From an uncultured Bacteroidales bacterium (GTDB lineage Bacteria; Bacteroidota; Bacteroidia; Bacteroidales; F082), in NCBI GenBank assembly GCA_947307415.1, contig CAMZJA010000001.1:248001-312000 (forward strand): a stretch of DNA of 64,000 nt, read 5' to 3'. Below are positions 43,002 to 52,888 of the stretch, piece after piece. The translations under genes and the position numbers were made by a program. How positions within the stretch are numbered: position 1 is the first letter of the stretch; every line of letters begins with the position of its first letter. The notes under the pieces were generated by a model. The model saw only the letters and a program-made list of their open reading frames with translations. It ran no database searches and had not been told where the DNA came from.

Positions 43002-44003
43002 ATCGATTATAGAACTGCCCCACTTATACACCCTTTCTATATTAGGGCAGTCTATGTTATTGGTTTTCAACAAGTCGTAGATTTTCTTTAATCCATAAGG
43101 GAAATCTTCAGTAAAATATCGAGTTGAGAAATCAGGCACCCACCCATTACTTTCCAGTCGCATAGGAGCACTAATCTCCATAAAAGCAGGAATAGAACTG
43201 ATTTTTTTAGTCAACGACTTGTTATCAGTTGATTCATAATATGTTAGCAAAGATGGAATGGCATTTTCAGAAAACCCCAAAGCTTTGGTCAGTTTCATGA
43301 ATTCCTCATCCATATCGATAATAATTTGTGAGGAGTCATCGGTCCATTCTTTGTAAAACATAATAGGTCTTTCGTAGGCTTGTCCATGCCAATCTTTCCA
43401 CAATGAATATAGTCTTCCGGTATGCAATATCGGATTGCTGTTTGTAAGACTTGCCTCATAATAGCTATCCAGCAAACGAGTAGGTGTTTTAAACAATGTT
43501 TCTACGATTTCCCTGAAATTCTCTCTATCGTCACAGCCTTCAACAGCTACACGCAGGTCATTTTTATAACCCAAGAGGTTAGCCTTGTGGCCATACTTTA
43601 TGGTGCGGGCTATGAAAGGTACTCTTTGGAAGCCGAACAGCGGTATCGACTTTGGTAAAATATCGTGTGCCATAAAAAAGAATCCCGTATTACTCACGAT
43701 GGAGCCAACGATGGTATTCCCCGTCAAATACGGCATAATCTTTTTTAAAGTTGATTCTATAGCAAAGCCAGGCAGACAAAGAAGAACAATGTCACATGAA
43801 GGGATTACATCTTTCGCCAATGCTGAAATTTTTGATGGGCGGCAGCTATACACCTTTTGATTTGGGTCATAAATCTCCAATTCTGCGCTCCACGATGCCG
43901 GATCACGTGTCAGGATCGACAACTCCACATCTTTTTGACTTCCCAAAAAACCTGCACACACTAATCCAAGATTTCCGCCTCCGCAAATACAAATTTTCTG
44001 CAT
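42996..44003 (-). CDS. NAD/NADP octopine/nopaline dehydrogenase-family protein
   Basis: The 335-residue protein has an N-terminal Rossmann motif CGGGNLG (8-13) and a C-terminal domain of the octopine/nopaline dehydrogenase family, with the active-site-like NPILHTGRLYSLW. Known members reductively join an amino acid to a keto acid, or make opine metallophores. Here it is the last gene of a glycan-transferase cluster (starting 5 bp after a glycosyltransferase), which hints at making an opine-like substituent of a surface glycan. That is speculative. The AT-rich composition of this gene and its next neighbour differs from the ATP synthase genes. Confidence 0.75.
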   Translation of the reverse strand: MQKICICGGGNLGLVCAGFLGSQKDVELSILTRDPASWSAELEIYDPNQKVYSCRPSKISALAKDVIPSCDIVLLCLPGFAIESTLKKIMPYLTGNTIVGSIVSNTGFFFMAHDILPKSIPLFGFQRVPFIARTIKYGHKANLLGYKNDLRVAVEGCDDRENFREIVETLFKTPTRLLDSYYEASLTNSNPILHTGRLYSLWKDWHGQAYERPIMFYKEWTDDSSQIIIDMDEEFMKLTKALGFSENAIPSLLTYYESTDNKSLTKKISSIPAFMEISAPMRLESNGWVPDFSTRYFTEDFPYGLKKIYDLLKTNNIDCPNIERVYKWGSSIIDL

Positions 44004-44008
44004 ATGGT

Positions 44009-45253
44009 TTAGTTTAAATTAGTAATCGTTTCCATGAACTTCCGATAGTTGACATCCATATTCCAATGCGCCTGCCATTCTTCTCTGGTGGAAGTCCTTA
44101 ATTGCTGAATCTTATCGTCATCGAGATTTGAAAAATCAAGGATGATGTCTTTGAGTTGCTCAGGCGTGATATCCTTAGAAATCAGTAAACCTGTGTTTTG
44201 GTTGACTATTTCAGACGTTCCACCTACATCGGTCGCAATAATCGGTATTCCAAACGATATGGCTTCCATGATGGAAACAGGTATGCCCTCGCTAAGACTG
44301 GTATTGACAAACACGTCAAATGACGAATTTTTGATAAACTCAAGAAGGTCGCTGTTTTGCATAACTCCTTTAAAATCAACGGTAATATTGTCTCCGTATG
44401 ATTTCGTTATTTCGAGCACCTGTTTTTTCAACGGTCCGCCGCCGATATGTGTCCAACTGATTTTTTTATTTGTTATCTGCTTCAATGCATTGGCGAGAAG
44501 GTCAAGACGTTTGATGGCGACAATGTTTGAGCATGTGAGTATGCGGAACTCTTCAGTTTTGGAATAGCTTTGTATTCCATGATCGCCGCTCCCCAGTCTG
44601 CTGACGCATATTTTGTTTTTAATTTGTGGATAGATGCCTGTCAGATAATCGGCACCGTGTTGCGATATGGTACAAATCATATCCAAAGCGTCAAACAGCT
44701 GATTCCTGAAAGGAATATAGCCTTTCGCCTCATGATAAAGGTCGGAATTATGAAAGCGTGAAATGCTTTTAGGGAATGCATGATTTTTTTTCTTCATCAA
44801 AGCCAGCGCGTTAGCCGTGTTGTATCCCCAATAAGAATAGCACAGATCTTCCGAAGTCATACTTTCGACCACCTTTTTAAAGTTTTTGCTGGCCAGTATG
44901 CTTCTTGTGAGAAGTATTGAAGTGAATATCTTCCATAACTTTTTCCGAATCGAGCAATTGGCATGGTTTTTCACAGCTTTGGCGGCGCGCAGTTCTTTGA
45001 TAACGCTGATAAAAGGTGACAAATTGAAAACTCCCGACATGAAAAGTCTGAGTTTTTTCTTTGGATTAAAACCTAATATCGGCTCTTCTATCTTTACATT
45101 AGCGAATGCATTCTGACGCTTGTCGCCATTAGCCCACATTGGGGTAATCCTCACATAATCAACCGATTGCGCCAAATACGGCAACTCGTTTGCGAGAAAA
45201 GTCTCTCCCGACCCATAAGGATAATTGTCAGAAAACAGAAATATGGTTTTCAT
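44009..45253 (-). CDS. Glycosyltransferase family 4 protein
   Basis: The 414-residue protein has an N-terminal start typical of GT4 (SDNYPYGSGETFLANELPYLA). In its C-terminal half the donor-binding motif is TSLSEGIPVSIMEAISFGIPIIATDVGGTSEIV (Glu-x7-Glu), preceded by WTHIGGGPLKKQV. It transfers a sugar from a nucleotide donor, probably at the inner face of the membrane. It overlaps the upstream LicD-like gene by 4 bp. The sugar and acceptor are unknown. Confidence 0.88.
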   Translation of the reverse strand: MKTIFLFSDNYPYGSGETFLANELPYLAQSVDYVRITPMWANGDKRQNAFANVKIEEPILGFNPKKKLRLFMSGVFNLSPFISVIKELRAAKAVKNHANCSIRKKLWKIFTSILLTRSILASKNFKKVVESMTSEDLCYSYWGYNTANALALMKKKNHAFPKSISRFHNSDLYHEAKGYIPFRNQLFDALDMICTISQHGADYLTGIYPQIKNKICVSRLGSGDHGIQSYSKTEEFRILTCSNIVAIKRLDLLANALKQITNKKISWTHIGGGPLKKQVLEITKSYGDNITVDFKGVMQNSDLLEFIKNSSFDVFVNTSLSEGIPVSIMEAISFGIPIIATDVGGTSEIVNQNTGLLISKDITPEQLKDIILDFSNLDDDKIQQLRTSTREEWQAHWNMDVNYRKFMETITNLN

Positions 45254-45981
45254 AATGGCAATTCTTTAAAAATACTAGTTCCAGGGTTCTCTTCGTATGA
45301 ATAATATATGACTTTAGTAGGAAAATCAGCCGCATTGAATTTCGGGTCAGGAATCATAAAATTCTTGCCATAATAAATCATCAATGCCTCTTCAGGGTTC
45401 TTTGGAATATAAACATCGCTACCCTTGAAAACCGCCTTTTCCAAACCGCTGTTTGGCACATATCTTCTTCTGACGAAAGCTTTCAACTCTTTGTTGAGAT
45501 GTTTCTTTTTCACAGGAAACACTGAGCATCTGATAAGCTCGCAATATTTATCAGCCGGGTTGTTTTCGTCAATACAGAAATAAAACACATCGATAGTGGT
45601 GTGAAGGTATCTGTAACACTCTTCCAAGCCACCGCCCTGCGAACGCAGCTCCTTCACAAGTATGAATCCGTTTTTCGTAAGAATTTCTCGAATCTTCGCT
45701 GAATCAGACAAATAAGCGCCCACGTCGAGGTCGTAATCATGCTTGATGAAATCGTGTTCCCTGTAGTAGCCGAGAAGTGTGCCGAATTCAAGCCAAAACA
45801 TGATGCCGTTGTCATTCAAGACCTTTGAAAAATGTTGCAACAACTCGACGGCTTCTTTTAAGAAATAATTCTTTTTCCTCTTGATCCTGCGACCATATCT
45901 CAGGTTATAATAAAAATTGTAACATCCCATGAAAAAAGGGATGGTCTTCATATGTTCTTTGAGTTTTTTTATTGCTTTCAT
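45250..45981 (-). CDS. LicD/fukutin-like phosphotransferase
   Basis: The 243-residue protein has the LicD core: MFWLEFGTLLGYYRE (61-75) followed by HDYDLDVG (81-88), with aspartates at 82, 84 and 86 as metal ligands. LicD proteins move phosphocholine or a similar phospho-alcohol onto glycans, and the fukutin relatives move ribitol phosphate. It sits between two glycosyltransferase genes with overlaps or a 1-bp gap, so it is likely to decorate the glycan they build. No choline-uptake or activation genes (licA-C) are in the window, so the donor is unknown. Confidence 0.82.
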   Translation of the reverse strand: MKAIKKLKEHMKTIPFFMGCYNFYYNLRYGRRIKRKKNYFLKEAVELLQHFSKVLNDNGIMFWLEFGTLLGYYREHDFIKHDYDLDVGAYLSDSAKIREILTKNGFILVKELRSQGGGLEECYRYLHTTIDVFYFCIDENNPADKYCELIRCSVFPVKKKHLNKELKAFVRRRYVPNSGLEKAVFKGSDVYIPKNPEEALMIYYGKNFMIPDPKFNAADFPTKVIYYSYEENPGTSIFKELPL

Positions 45982-45982
45982 C

Positions 45983-47299
45983 CTACTTTTTTAATAAAAT
46001 TCCTTCAAGTAACCGAGCATATTCGCCTGCCAGAGATTTTCTGGAATATTTCTCTATTGACTCACTGACATTACTAGGCAAACCTGATGTTTTGAAGCGT
46101 TGGTAATAGTCTTTTAAAGTCTCCTTCATCTTCGCTTTGTTGTCGAAACCAACTGTCGTTCCGGCATTGCATTCGCTAATGATATGGGCAGCATCGCCGT
46201 CTTCTGGACCTATGCACAGAATCGTTCGTCCAGATGCGAGATATTCGAAAAGCTTACCTGTCAAGAGACCTTTGGCACGCGGCTCGCTGTCGGGCATGAG
46301 CAGCAACAGCAACAGAGTTGAAGCGCGATGTATCTGCGCCACCTGGCTATGCGGTACATAAGGCGTGAACGTTATGTTTTGCAGCAAGCCTTTCGCTTTT
46401 ATCATTTCAACAACCGAACTGTCAATATGGCCTATCATATTGATTTGAAATTCTTTAGCAATATCATCGTCTTCTTTTATCAGTTCACCGACGGCATCCC
46501 ATAGGTTTTCGGGATTCTGTATGGCCGAAAGCACGCCGAGGTATGTGATAACGAACTTCGACGGCAGTTCCACCGTTTCGTTTTTATTGACGTCGCTGTC
46601 GTAACCATTATAAATTGTTACGGCGTCGTGAGCGCCAAGGTTTTCAAGGCGTCGCGCCCAGTCAGGAGCCACTGTCACCACCTTGTCGGCTTGTGTCAAG
46701 ACCTCCTTTTCCAAACGATGATGCTTACGGTCGGCATAACGTGTGAGATGCAGCTTGTCGTAATAATCAATCTCTGTCCACGGATCGCGGAAATCGGCCA
46801 CCCACGGAATATTGAATTTCTTATGTAACGCTTTGGCTATCAGATGCATAGAATGCGGCGGACCCGTCGAGATTATCGCATCGACAGGATGCTCCTTCAA
46901 ATATTTTGAGAGATATCGCACCGATGGCTTAATCCACCAACAGCGCGCGTCGGGGATGAAGAAATTGCCTCTTATCCAAAGACTTATGTTTTCTTTCCAG
47001 CCGCTTTTTTTCGCGCCCTCGTTGATGAATCCAGCCTTCACCTTCTCCCCTTTCTTTATCCCGAGAAACTTCTTGTAAAAAGTGTACGGCTCCACTATCG
47101 GTCGTCTGATAACCTCAACCTCAGGCGCCACATCCTTCTCGAGAGACTCGTCCTCAACAGGATATTCAGCGTCTTCGGCAGTGTAAATCACAGGCTGCCA
47201 GCCGTTTTCAGGCAGATATTTCGACATCTTCAGCCAGCGCTGAACACCCGAACCACCCGACGGCGGCCAATAATATGTGATAATCAGGACGCGTTTCAT
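45983..47299 (-). CDS. Glycosyltransferase (GT4-like)
   Basis: The 438-residue protein begins RVLIITYYWPPSGGSGVQRWLKMSKYLPENGW, the acceptor-side Rossmann fold of a Bacteroidota family usually found next to YfhO. VDAIISTGPPHSMHLIAKALHKKFNIPWVADFRDPWTE and the late KGLLTGKLFEYLASGRTILCIGPEDGDAAHII support it. It overlaps the YfhO gene by 4 bp. It should act on a surface polysaccharide or glycoprotein glycan. Confidence 0.85.
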   Translation of the reverse strand: MKRVLIITYYWPPSGGSGVQRWLKMSKYLPENGWQPVIYTAEDAEYPVEDESLEKDVAPEVEVIRRPIVEPYTFYKKFLGIKKGEKVKAGFINEGAKKSGWKENISLWIRGNFFIPDARCWWIKPSVRYLSKYLKEHPVDAIISTGPPHSMHLIAKALHKKFNIPWVADFRDPWTEIDYYDKLHLTRYADRKHHRLEKEVLTQADKVVTVAPDWARRLENLGAHDAVTIYNGYDSDVNKNETVELPSKFVITYLGVLSAIQNPENLWDAVGELIKEDDDIAKEFQINMIGHIDSSVVEMIKAKGLLQNITFTPYVPHSQVAQIHRASTLLLLLLMPDSEPRAKGLLTGKLFEYLASGRTILCIGPEDGDAAHIISECNAGTTVGFDNKAKMKETLKDYYQRFKTSGLPSNVSESIEKYSRKSLAGEYARLLEGILLKK

Positions 47300-49725
47300 T
47301 TCTTAAAAGTCATACGGCAAACGATTACCAAACCTATCAAAATCAACAGCGAAGCTATCAGCTGTATCGTGTTTCCCACCTTCCAGATGCTTGGTTCATA
47401 ACGCATTACTATCTCATGCTGTCCTGCTGGGACAACCGCTGCACGTAAGATATAATCGGCACGGAACAACTGACTGTCGACGCCGTCGATCCACATCTTC
47501 CAGCCTTTCTTGGTCCAGATTTCAGAGAAAACGACAAGCTCATCTTTCGAGGAGTCGAAGTTATATCTCAACTGATTCGGCCGATATTCAACAAGTTGAA
47601 TCGTTCCTTCAGCCGGTGTCGCGTTGAAACCGCCAAGCATATCTTTAAATTCATCGTTGACAATAGCCACGTTTCTGACATCGGTGTCGGCAATAGCATC
47701 AATCTCTTCGTTAGGAGTCGCCACCCATTTGATATCCGAGACCATCCAAGCGTTCCCGTATGCCTCATAATTTCTCGAAGCTACTTTCTGATTATCTTTT
47801 GGATAAATTAAATATCTGGTATTCAACATGTTAAGCACTTTCCAGTAATTTTTGTCGCGTTTGCTGAGATAATAATCGATGATATCCTGATAACGACGAA
47901 GTTTAGCGCCATGGTAGCCGCCAACCGATTTATGGAAATAGGAGGTGCCGGCATCGTTGAAAGTGCTCGTAGTGAGGTTAATCACACGATAATCAAGAGT
48001 CGCGTCGTTCAAAATCTGACGGTCGACCTCGCTCATAGTGAAAGGCTTGTCGGCCTTACGTTTGTCGATGAAATTACTGCTGTTGAGATAACGTCTGTCG
48101 ATGGTATACATGTCGATCACGACCAACAAAGCCAAAATCGGGAACATGTATTTCTTATTCATTTTCCCACTGATACTCAACAAGATAATAATTCCAGCGA
48201 TATAAATATACAGGAAGCTGCGCATCGCGTCGGCACGGAAGATGGCGATTCGCGCGTTAGCAAGCTGCTCGGCGAATGTGACATAAATCGCACCGTCTTT
48301 TCCGGCTTGAAGCTGTTGAAACTGAACAGCTTCGGCCTTGCTCAAGAAGTTAAAGAACGTCTGCGGCATCGCGTAGAACAAAATACAAAGTCCGCCGGTG
48401 ATGCCCAACGAGATATACAGATATTTCTTGTTTTGCTTAAGCATTTCAGGGTTTTTGAATATCTCCGCCAAGGCGAGGAAGGCTAGCAACGGCATGCACA
48501 CCTCGGCAATCACCAGCGTCATCGAGACGGCGCGGAACTTGTTGTAACCCGGGATGTAGTCGAGGAAGAAATCAGTGAATCCCATGAAATTCTTGCCCCA
48601 GCTGAGCAATACCGACAGCACTGTCGCTGCGAGAAGCACCCATTTGTATTTGCCTTTCACGACAAAAAGTCCCAAAACGAAGAGGAAACACACTATCGCG
48701 CCCACGTAAACCGGTCCGCTGGTGCCTGGCTGATCGCCCCAATAAGCGTTTTGTTGCGCTATGGTCGAACGGAAGCGAGCATCGCATTTATCCAAAGCCT
48801 TGTTGTCGTTTCCGATATACCCCGAGGCACCGCCTTTAGCGTTAGGAATCATCAGACTCCAAGTCTCACCTATACCGTAGCTCCACTGCGTAACATAATC
48901 TCTATCAAGACCTTTTGTCTGGTTTTCGACGTTTTTCGTCAAGACAGGTTTGCCACGCATCGTCTCTTTTCCGAACTCCATATTCGCATAAAGCGTCGTC
49001 GTACATGTCAAAATAGCGATCACCGCCACGCCGACGAGTATTCCGCTGGCTTTGAAGAAATGTAAATATTTCTTTTCTCTGATGGTTTCGACTATCTCGG
49101 CGATGATGATACACACCACGATGAGCAGCAGATAATACGTTATCTGAAGGTGTCCGGCTCGTATCTCGAGAGCTAGCGCTATAGCTGTGAGCACGGCGCC
49201 CCAAAGATATTTCCCTTTGTAAGTCAACAAGATACCTGCGATAACAGGAGCCATATAAGCCATCGCGACAGCTTTTGAGTTATGTCCCGCCCCGATGACG
49301 ATATACAAATAGGAGGTGAATCCGTACGCCAGCGCTCCAATGAAACTCACCCAAACTTTACAGTCGAGAACGAGCAGAAGAATAAAAAAACCAAGCATGC
49401 TAACAAACACAGCACCGATAGGATTCGGGAAGCCAACGTTAAGAATCTTCCCCACATATGTCATAAGGTTGCTGTTTTGCGGCACCCTAATGTTCCACGC
49501 CGGCATTCCACCGAACATCGAGTTGGTCCAAAGGCTCTGCTCACCCGTCTGCGCTTTAAAATCAACGAGTTCCTTCGACATTCCCTTGTACATTTCAATG
49601 TCGTGCTGCTTGATACGCTTGCCCTGCATTATCGGCGAGAAATAAATCAGCGTGATCAGCGCGAAAGCGACGATGCAAAGCGCTATATAAATGACTTTTT
49701 TGTTTTCTGTGAAGAATTTATTCAT
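47296..49725 (-). CDS. YfhO family integral membrane protein
   Basis: The 809-residue protein has about a dozen membrane segments over residues ~10-570 and a C-terminal periplasmic part with SEIWTKKGWKMWIDG, a typical YfhO ending. YfhO proteins are GT-C-fold-like and in Firmicutes are linked to teichoic-acid glycosylation. In Bacteroidota they accompany the family of glycosyltransferase encoded downstream. It is likely a polyprenyl-linked sugar transferase. It lies 10 bp after the beta-helix lipoprotein gene. Confidence 0.85.
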   Translation of the reverse strand: MNKFFTENKKVIYIALCIVAFALITLIYFSPIMQGKRIKQHDIEMYKGMSKELVDFKAQTGEQSLWTNSMFGGMPAWNIRVPQNSNLMTYVGKILNVGFPNPIGAVFVSMLGFFILLLVLDCKVWVSFIGALAYGFTSYLYIVIGAGHNSKAVAMAYMAPVIAGILLTYKGKYLWGAVLTAIALALEIRAGHLQITYYLLLIVVCIIIAEIVETIREKKYLHFFKASGILVGVAVIAILTCTTTLYANMEFGKETMRGKPVLTKNVENQTKGLDRDYVTQWSYGIGETWSLMIPNAKGGASGYIGNDNKALDKCDARFRSTIAQQNAYWGDQPGTSGPVYVGAIVCFLFVLGLFVVKGKYKWVLLAATVLSVLLSWGKNFMGFTDFFLDYIPGYNKFRAVSMTLVIAEVCMPLLAFLALAEIFKNPEMLKQNKKYLYISLGITGGLCILFYAMPQTFFNFLSKAEAVQFQQLQAGKDGAIYVTFAEQLANARIAIFRADAMRSFLYIYIAGIIILLSISGKMNKKYMFPILALLVVIDMYTIDRRYLNSSNFIDKRKADKPFTMSEVDRQILNDATLDYRVINLTTSTFNDAGTSYFHKSVGGYHGAKLRRYQDIIDYYLSKRDKNYWKVLNMLNTRYLIYPKDNQKVASRNYEAYGNAWMVSDIKWVATPNEEIDAIADTDVRNVAIVNDEFKDMLGGFNATPAEGTIQLVEYRPNQLRYNFDSSKDELVVFSEIWTKKGWKMWIDGVDSQLFRADYILRAAVVPAGQHEIVMRYEPSIWKVGNTIQLIASLLILIGLVIVCRMTFKK

Positions 49726-49735
49726 ATCTCATTCA

Positions 49736-51094
49736 TTATTTACCCTGAAATTCATAACATCCCATGTCGATTCTACCACCGCAGATTCGCTGTCGGCCAC
49801 CTAAATCAACGAAAGGAATATAAAGCCCACTGACATCGGCGGTACCGGCATTAACACATGGACTGTTTTCTACTAATTGATAATCATGATGTTGCTCATT
49901 AACAAACTGTGGATTTTCTTTCAGCATATTTTCATAAACTGAGATATTCTCAAAACAATAAATCGAATCCAAACCATATTGAACCACACCATTATTGAAT
50001 TTCGGATAGCAGTCGGCGCCCCAAAGCCATATTTGAGAGCCATAGTAATACTCCAATGTATCCATGTTGTTTAAAGAATAAACCGCATGATTTGCCCAGA
50101 AAATACAGTTGTTCAGCGTCGGACATGCATCGAAAGCCGTCTGCATTCCAGCGCCGCCGCCACCACCACAGTAATTATTCACAATTGTAATATTATTCAA
50201 CTCAGGATCAGATGTAGCCACTGCCAAACCGCCACCGTAATGCACCACAGAATTGTTGTATGCAAGCATATTTGCCACTTTCACATTATAATTCTTGCAT
50301 CTTTGAATGCCTAAACCACCGGCATTAACTGCAATATTATCATAAAACACGGCATTGGTCAACACCATGTCGCAACTGTCGATATTCATGCCTCCGCCAT
50401 AAGCCGATTCGCTGTAGTTGTCATGAAAAACCATGTCGTGCATGTCAATATCACATTTCAAGAATTGAAAACCTACGCCCCAAGTATAATCGGGCGGACA
50501 CGCAACAGAAAGATTGTTATAAACTTCGCAGTCGTGAATATTCAAAACAGAGTTTTCAGCATACAATGCGCCACCTCTTCTGCGAGTTGTGCAATGGTGG
50601 AATCGGCAGTTGTCAATCTCAATGTCATTAGTCAGAAACACACGCATCACGCCTCCATCAACACCATATTGAGTCTTTCCATACGAAAAATCACAATAAC
50701 GCAAAGCTACATTGCCTGATTTATGGAAAAAGAATCCTTTCCAACTGCCAAGTTCATGCTCATCATAGTTAGAATAGCCCGTAGTGTCGGCCACAGTGAA
50801 CGAAATTCGAGCGTTTTCCCTGCCATTGGCATTTAAATTTCCCAAAACAGTTATCTCATAATATCCGTCAGCAACGACAGATGTACCCGCCTCGATGGTC
50901 AGAGTCTCACCGTCAGGCACCACCACATCACCAATAACACGTATCTTACCGCTCCACACACCCGACTGATTTCCAGAGACTTTAGTAATTTTTTCAACCG
51001 GCGATACACTCGGCTCGGCAACACTTTTTTCGCGTTTGCAGCTACTGATCATAATAGCACACGCAGCAAAAACTATCAATAAGAAATTTTTCAT
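49736..51094 (-). CDS. Right-handed beta-helix lipoprotein (Pmp-like)
   Basis: The 452-residue protein has a lipoprotein signal (AIMISSCKRE) and then parallel beta-helix repeats with a recurring GGA/GGG-(L/M) pattern: GGALYAENSVLNIHDCEVYNN, GGGMNIDSCDMVLTNAVFYDN, GGGLAVATSDPELNNITIVNN. It ends with SPCVNAGTADVSGLYIPFVDLGGRQRICGGRIDMGCYEFQ, a common tail of surface beta-helix proteins in this phylum. It is probably surface-exposed. It could bind or cleave a glycan, but I see no catalytic motif. It is the first gene of the minus-strand glycan cluster; its -7 element is at 51121-51114. Confidence 0.8.
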   Translation of the reverse strand: MKNFLLIVFAACAIMISSCKREKSVAEPSVSPVEKITKVSGNQSGVWSGKIRVIGDVVVPDGETLTIEAGTSVVADGYYEITVLGNLNANGRENARISFTVADTTGYSNYDEHELGSWKGFFFHKSGNVALRYCDFSYGKTQYGVDGGVMRVFLTNDIEIDNCRFHHCTTRRRGGALYAENSVLNIHDCEVYNNLSVACPPDYTWGVGFQFLKCDIDMHDMVFHDNYSESAYGGGMNIDSCDMVLTNAVFYDNIAVNAGGLGIQRCKNYNVKVANMLAYNNSVVHYGGGLAVATSDPELNNITIVNNYCGGGGGAGMQTAFDACPTLNNCIFWANHAVYSLNNMDTLEYYYGSQIWLWGADCYPKFNNGVVQYGLDSIYCFENISVYENMLKENPQFVNEQHHDYQLVENSPCVNAGTADVSGLYIPFVDLGGRQRICGGRIDMGCYEFQGK

Positions 51095-51113
51095 AGCATT
51101 ATTATTAATTTGA

Positions 51114-51121
51114 CAAAGATA
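51114..51121 (-). promoter_or_regulatory. -7 element for the glycan cluster
   Basis: CAAAGATA on the plus strand reads TATCTTTG on the minus strand, 20 bp upstream of the beta-helix gene start. It would drive the operon running from 51094 down to 42996. Confidence 0.55.
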
Positions 51122-51157
51122 CTAATTTTTTAAATATGAGTAATTATGATTTTTTAT

Positions 51158-51165
51158 TATTTTTG
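51158..51165 (+). promoter_or_regulatory. Possible -7 element very close to the Ig-like lipoprotein start
   Basis: TATTTTTG, followed by GCA, lies only 4 bp before ATG 51170. If used, the transcript would be nearly leaderless. There is no good TTTG at -33, so it could be chance. Confidence 0.35.
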
Positions 51166-51169
51166 CAAC

Positions 51170-52882
51170 ATGAAAAAAATCATCCGATATATAACGATAA
51201 TACTGGCAGCGGTTTTGTTGAGTCGTTGCGCTAACGTGGTAATGCCAAGCGGCGGTCCGAAAGACCAGAAGCCTCCTGTTGTGCTGGAAGCATCACCGGA
51301 AAACAACTCGACCAACTTCAAAGGCAAGACCATCCGCCTCACCTTCGACGAATTCGTGACACTCAACAACGCCTCGAACAACGTGTTCATCTCACCTCCG
51401 ATGAACAAGAAACCAACTTATCGCACAAGCGGTAAGACAGTGATTATCAAGTTCGAAGAGCCTTTAAAGCCCGAGACCACATACTCCATCAACTTCGGCG
51501 ATGCCATCAAAGACCTGCACGAAGGCAATGTATTTAAAGGTTATACTTTCAACTTCTCAACCGGCGATAATATCGACTCGCTCTCTTTAAAAGGAAAAAT
51601 CACTTCAGCAGAAACCCTCAAAGACGCTGAAGGCTTTGTTATCGGACTGTATTCCAATGATAATGATACACTTACACTTGATTCCCTCCCCTATCGCGTC
51701 AAGCCGAGTTACATCACCACAACCGATAAACACGGCAATTTTGAATTTTCAGGACTCGCCGACAAAGAATATCTCATTTTTGCTTTGAAAGACAGCAACG
51801 CGAATCTCATTTTCGACCTTCCAAACGAGGAAATCGCATTCAACACCGAATTAGTAAGGCCATATCACATTGAGAATCAAGTTGTTAAAGATACTATCAA
51901 AAACGATTCCCTGGCAAAAACCGATACTGTTCTTGAGATAAAGAAAGACGATCATCCGACTTACGAGATATTCGCCTTTTTGCAGGAAGACTCGATTCAG
52001 AAGATTTTCAAGAAAGAACTCGTCGAGGCCGGACTGCTACGTTTCGTGTTCCGTTATCCTGCTAAAAATGTAGAGATAAAACCTATGGAGGAACTGCCCG
52101 ACACATTCAACATTCTGCAGGTTTATTCAACAAGAGGAGACACGGTGCTTTGGTATTTCACGTCTAACAAAGACAGTCTCTGGATCAGCATCAACGATGG
52201 CGTAAATATCAGCGATACAACGCATTACAGCTTGAAACCTCGTCAGGCGGTGTCACGAAGAAAGCGCAAACAGGAGGAAAAAACGATTAAACGACTTGAG
52301 GTGAGAAACAACATCAAAAGCAACAAACTCAAGCCTGAGCAGCCGTTGATTCTCTCGTTTAACGAGCCTATAGTGAAGCTCATCATGCCTGATTCGATAG
52401 ATTTACAGTTCACAAAACTCGATGAATATGGGTTTAAGTATCAGATAAACAAAGACTTAAAACCTGAAAACAAATATCAGTTCGCAATCCCCGACTCTGT
52501 TTTCTACGGAATAAGAGGCTACACCAACGACTCGATAAAACTCAATTTCCAAGTAATGGAAGAGTCGCAATTCGGTAGCATCTACCTTACCGTTGAGGTG
52601 CCTGAAGATGTGGCCCAAGCCATCATCGAACTCACCAACGAGCAAGGTAAAACCATTGACAAACAGATAATTACAAGCACACAAGAGGTAGCTTTCGAGT
52701 ATCTCGACCCAGGCAAATACAAACTCAAAGCCACCCTCGACCTCGACGCTAACGGCGTGTGGAGTCCTGGCAATTTCAACAAACGGCTGCAACCGGAGAA
52801 GATCATCTTCTACGACGGCACACTCGAGGTGCGCGCCAACTGGGACATCGACTTGGATGAGCCGTGGAAATTAGAAAAATAA
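51170..52882 (+). CDS. Lipoprotein with N-terminal SbsA-type Ig-like domain
   Basis: The 570-residue protein starts MKKIIRYITIILAAVLLSRCANVVMPSGGPKDQKPPVV, a lipoprotein signal followed by the very conserved start of this Bacteroidota family. An Ig-like SbsA domain (~30-130: NFKGKTIRLTFDEFVTLNNASNNVFISPP) follows, then a long beta-rich region and a second Ig-like stretch (~390-450: KPEQPLILSFNEPIVKL). It is likely on the outer membrane or surface; its function is not known. ATG 51170 is chosen over an upstream in-frame ATG that would spoil the signal peptide. It is followed 6 bp later by the methyltransferase gene. Confidence 0.8.
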   Translation: MKKIIRYITIILAAVLLSRCANVVMPSGGPKDQKPPVVLEASPENNSTNFKGKTIRLTFDEFVTLNNASNNVFISPPMNKKPTYRTSGKTVIIKFEEPLKPETTYSINFGDAIKDLHEGNVFKGYTFNFSTGDNIDSLSLKGKITSAETLKDAEGFVIGLYSNDNDTLTLDSLPYRVKPSYITTTDKHGNFEFSGLADKEYLIFALKDSNANLIFDLPNEEIAFNTELVRPYHIENQVVKDTIKNDSLAKTDTVLEIKKDDHPTYEIFAFLQEDSIQKIFKKELVEAGLLRFVFRYPAKNVEIKPMEELPDTFNILQVYSTRGDTVLWYFTSNKDSLWISINDGVNISDTTHYSLKPRQAVSRRKRKQEEKTIKRLEVRNNIKSNKLKPEQPLILSFNEPIVKLIMPDSIDLQFTKLDEYGFKYQINKDLKPENKYQFAIPDSVFYGIRGYTNDSIKLNFQVMEESQFGSIYLTVEVPEDVAQAIIELTNEQGKTIDKQIITSTQEVAFEYLDPGKYKLKATLDLDANGVWSPGNFNKRLQPEKIIFYDGTLEVRANWDIDLDEPWKLEK

Positions 52883-52888
52883 TTGAAA

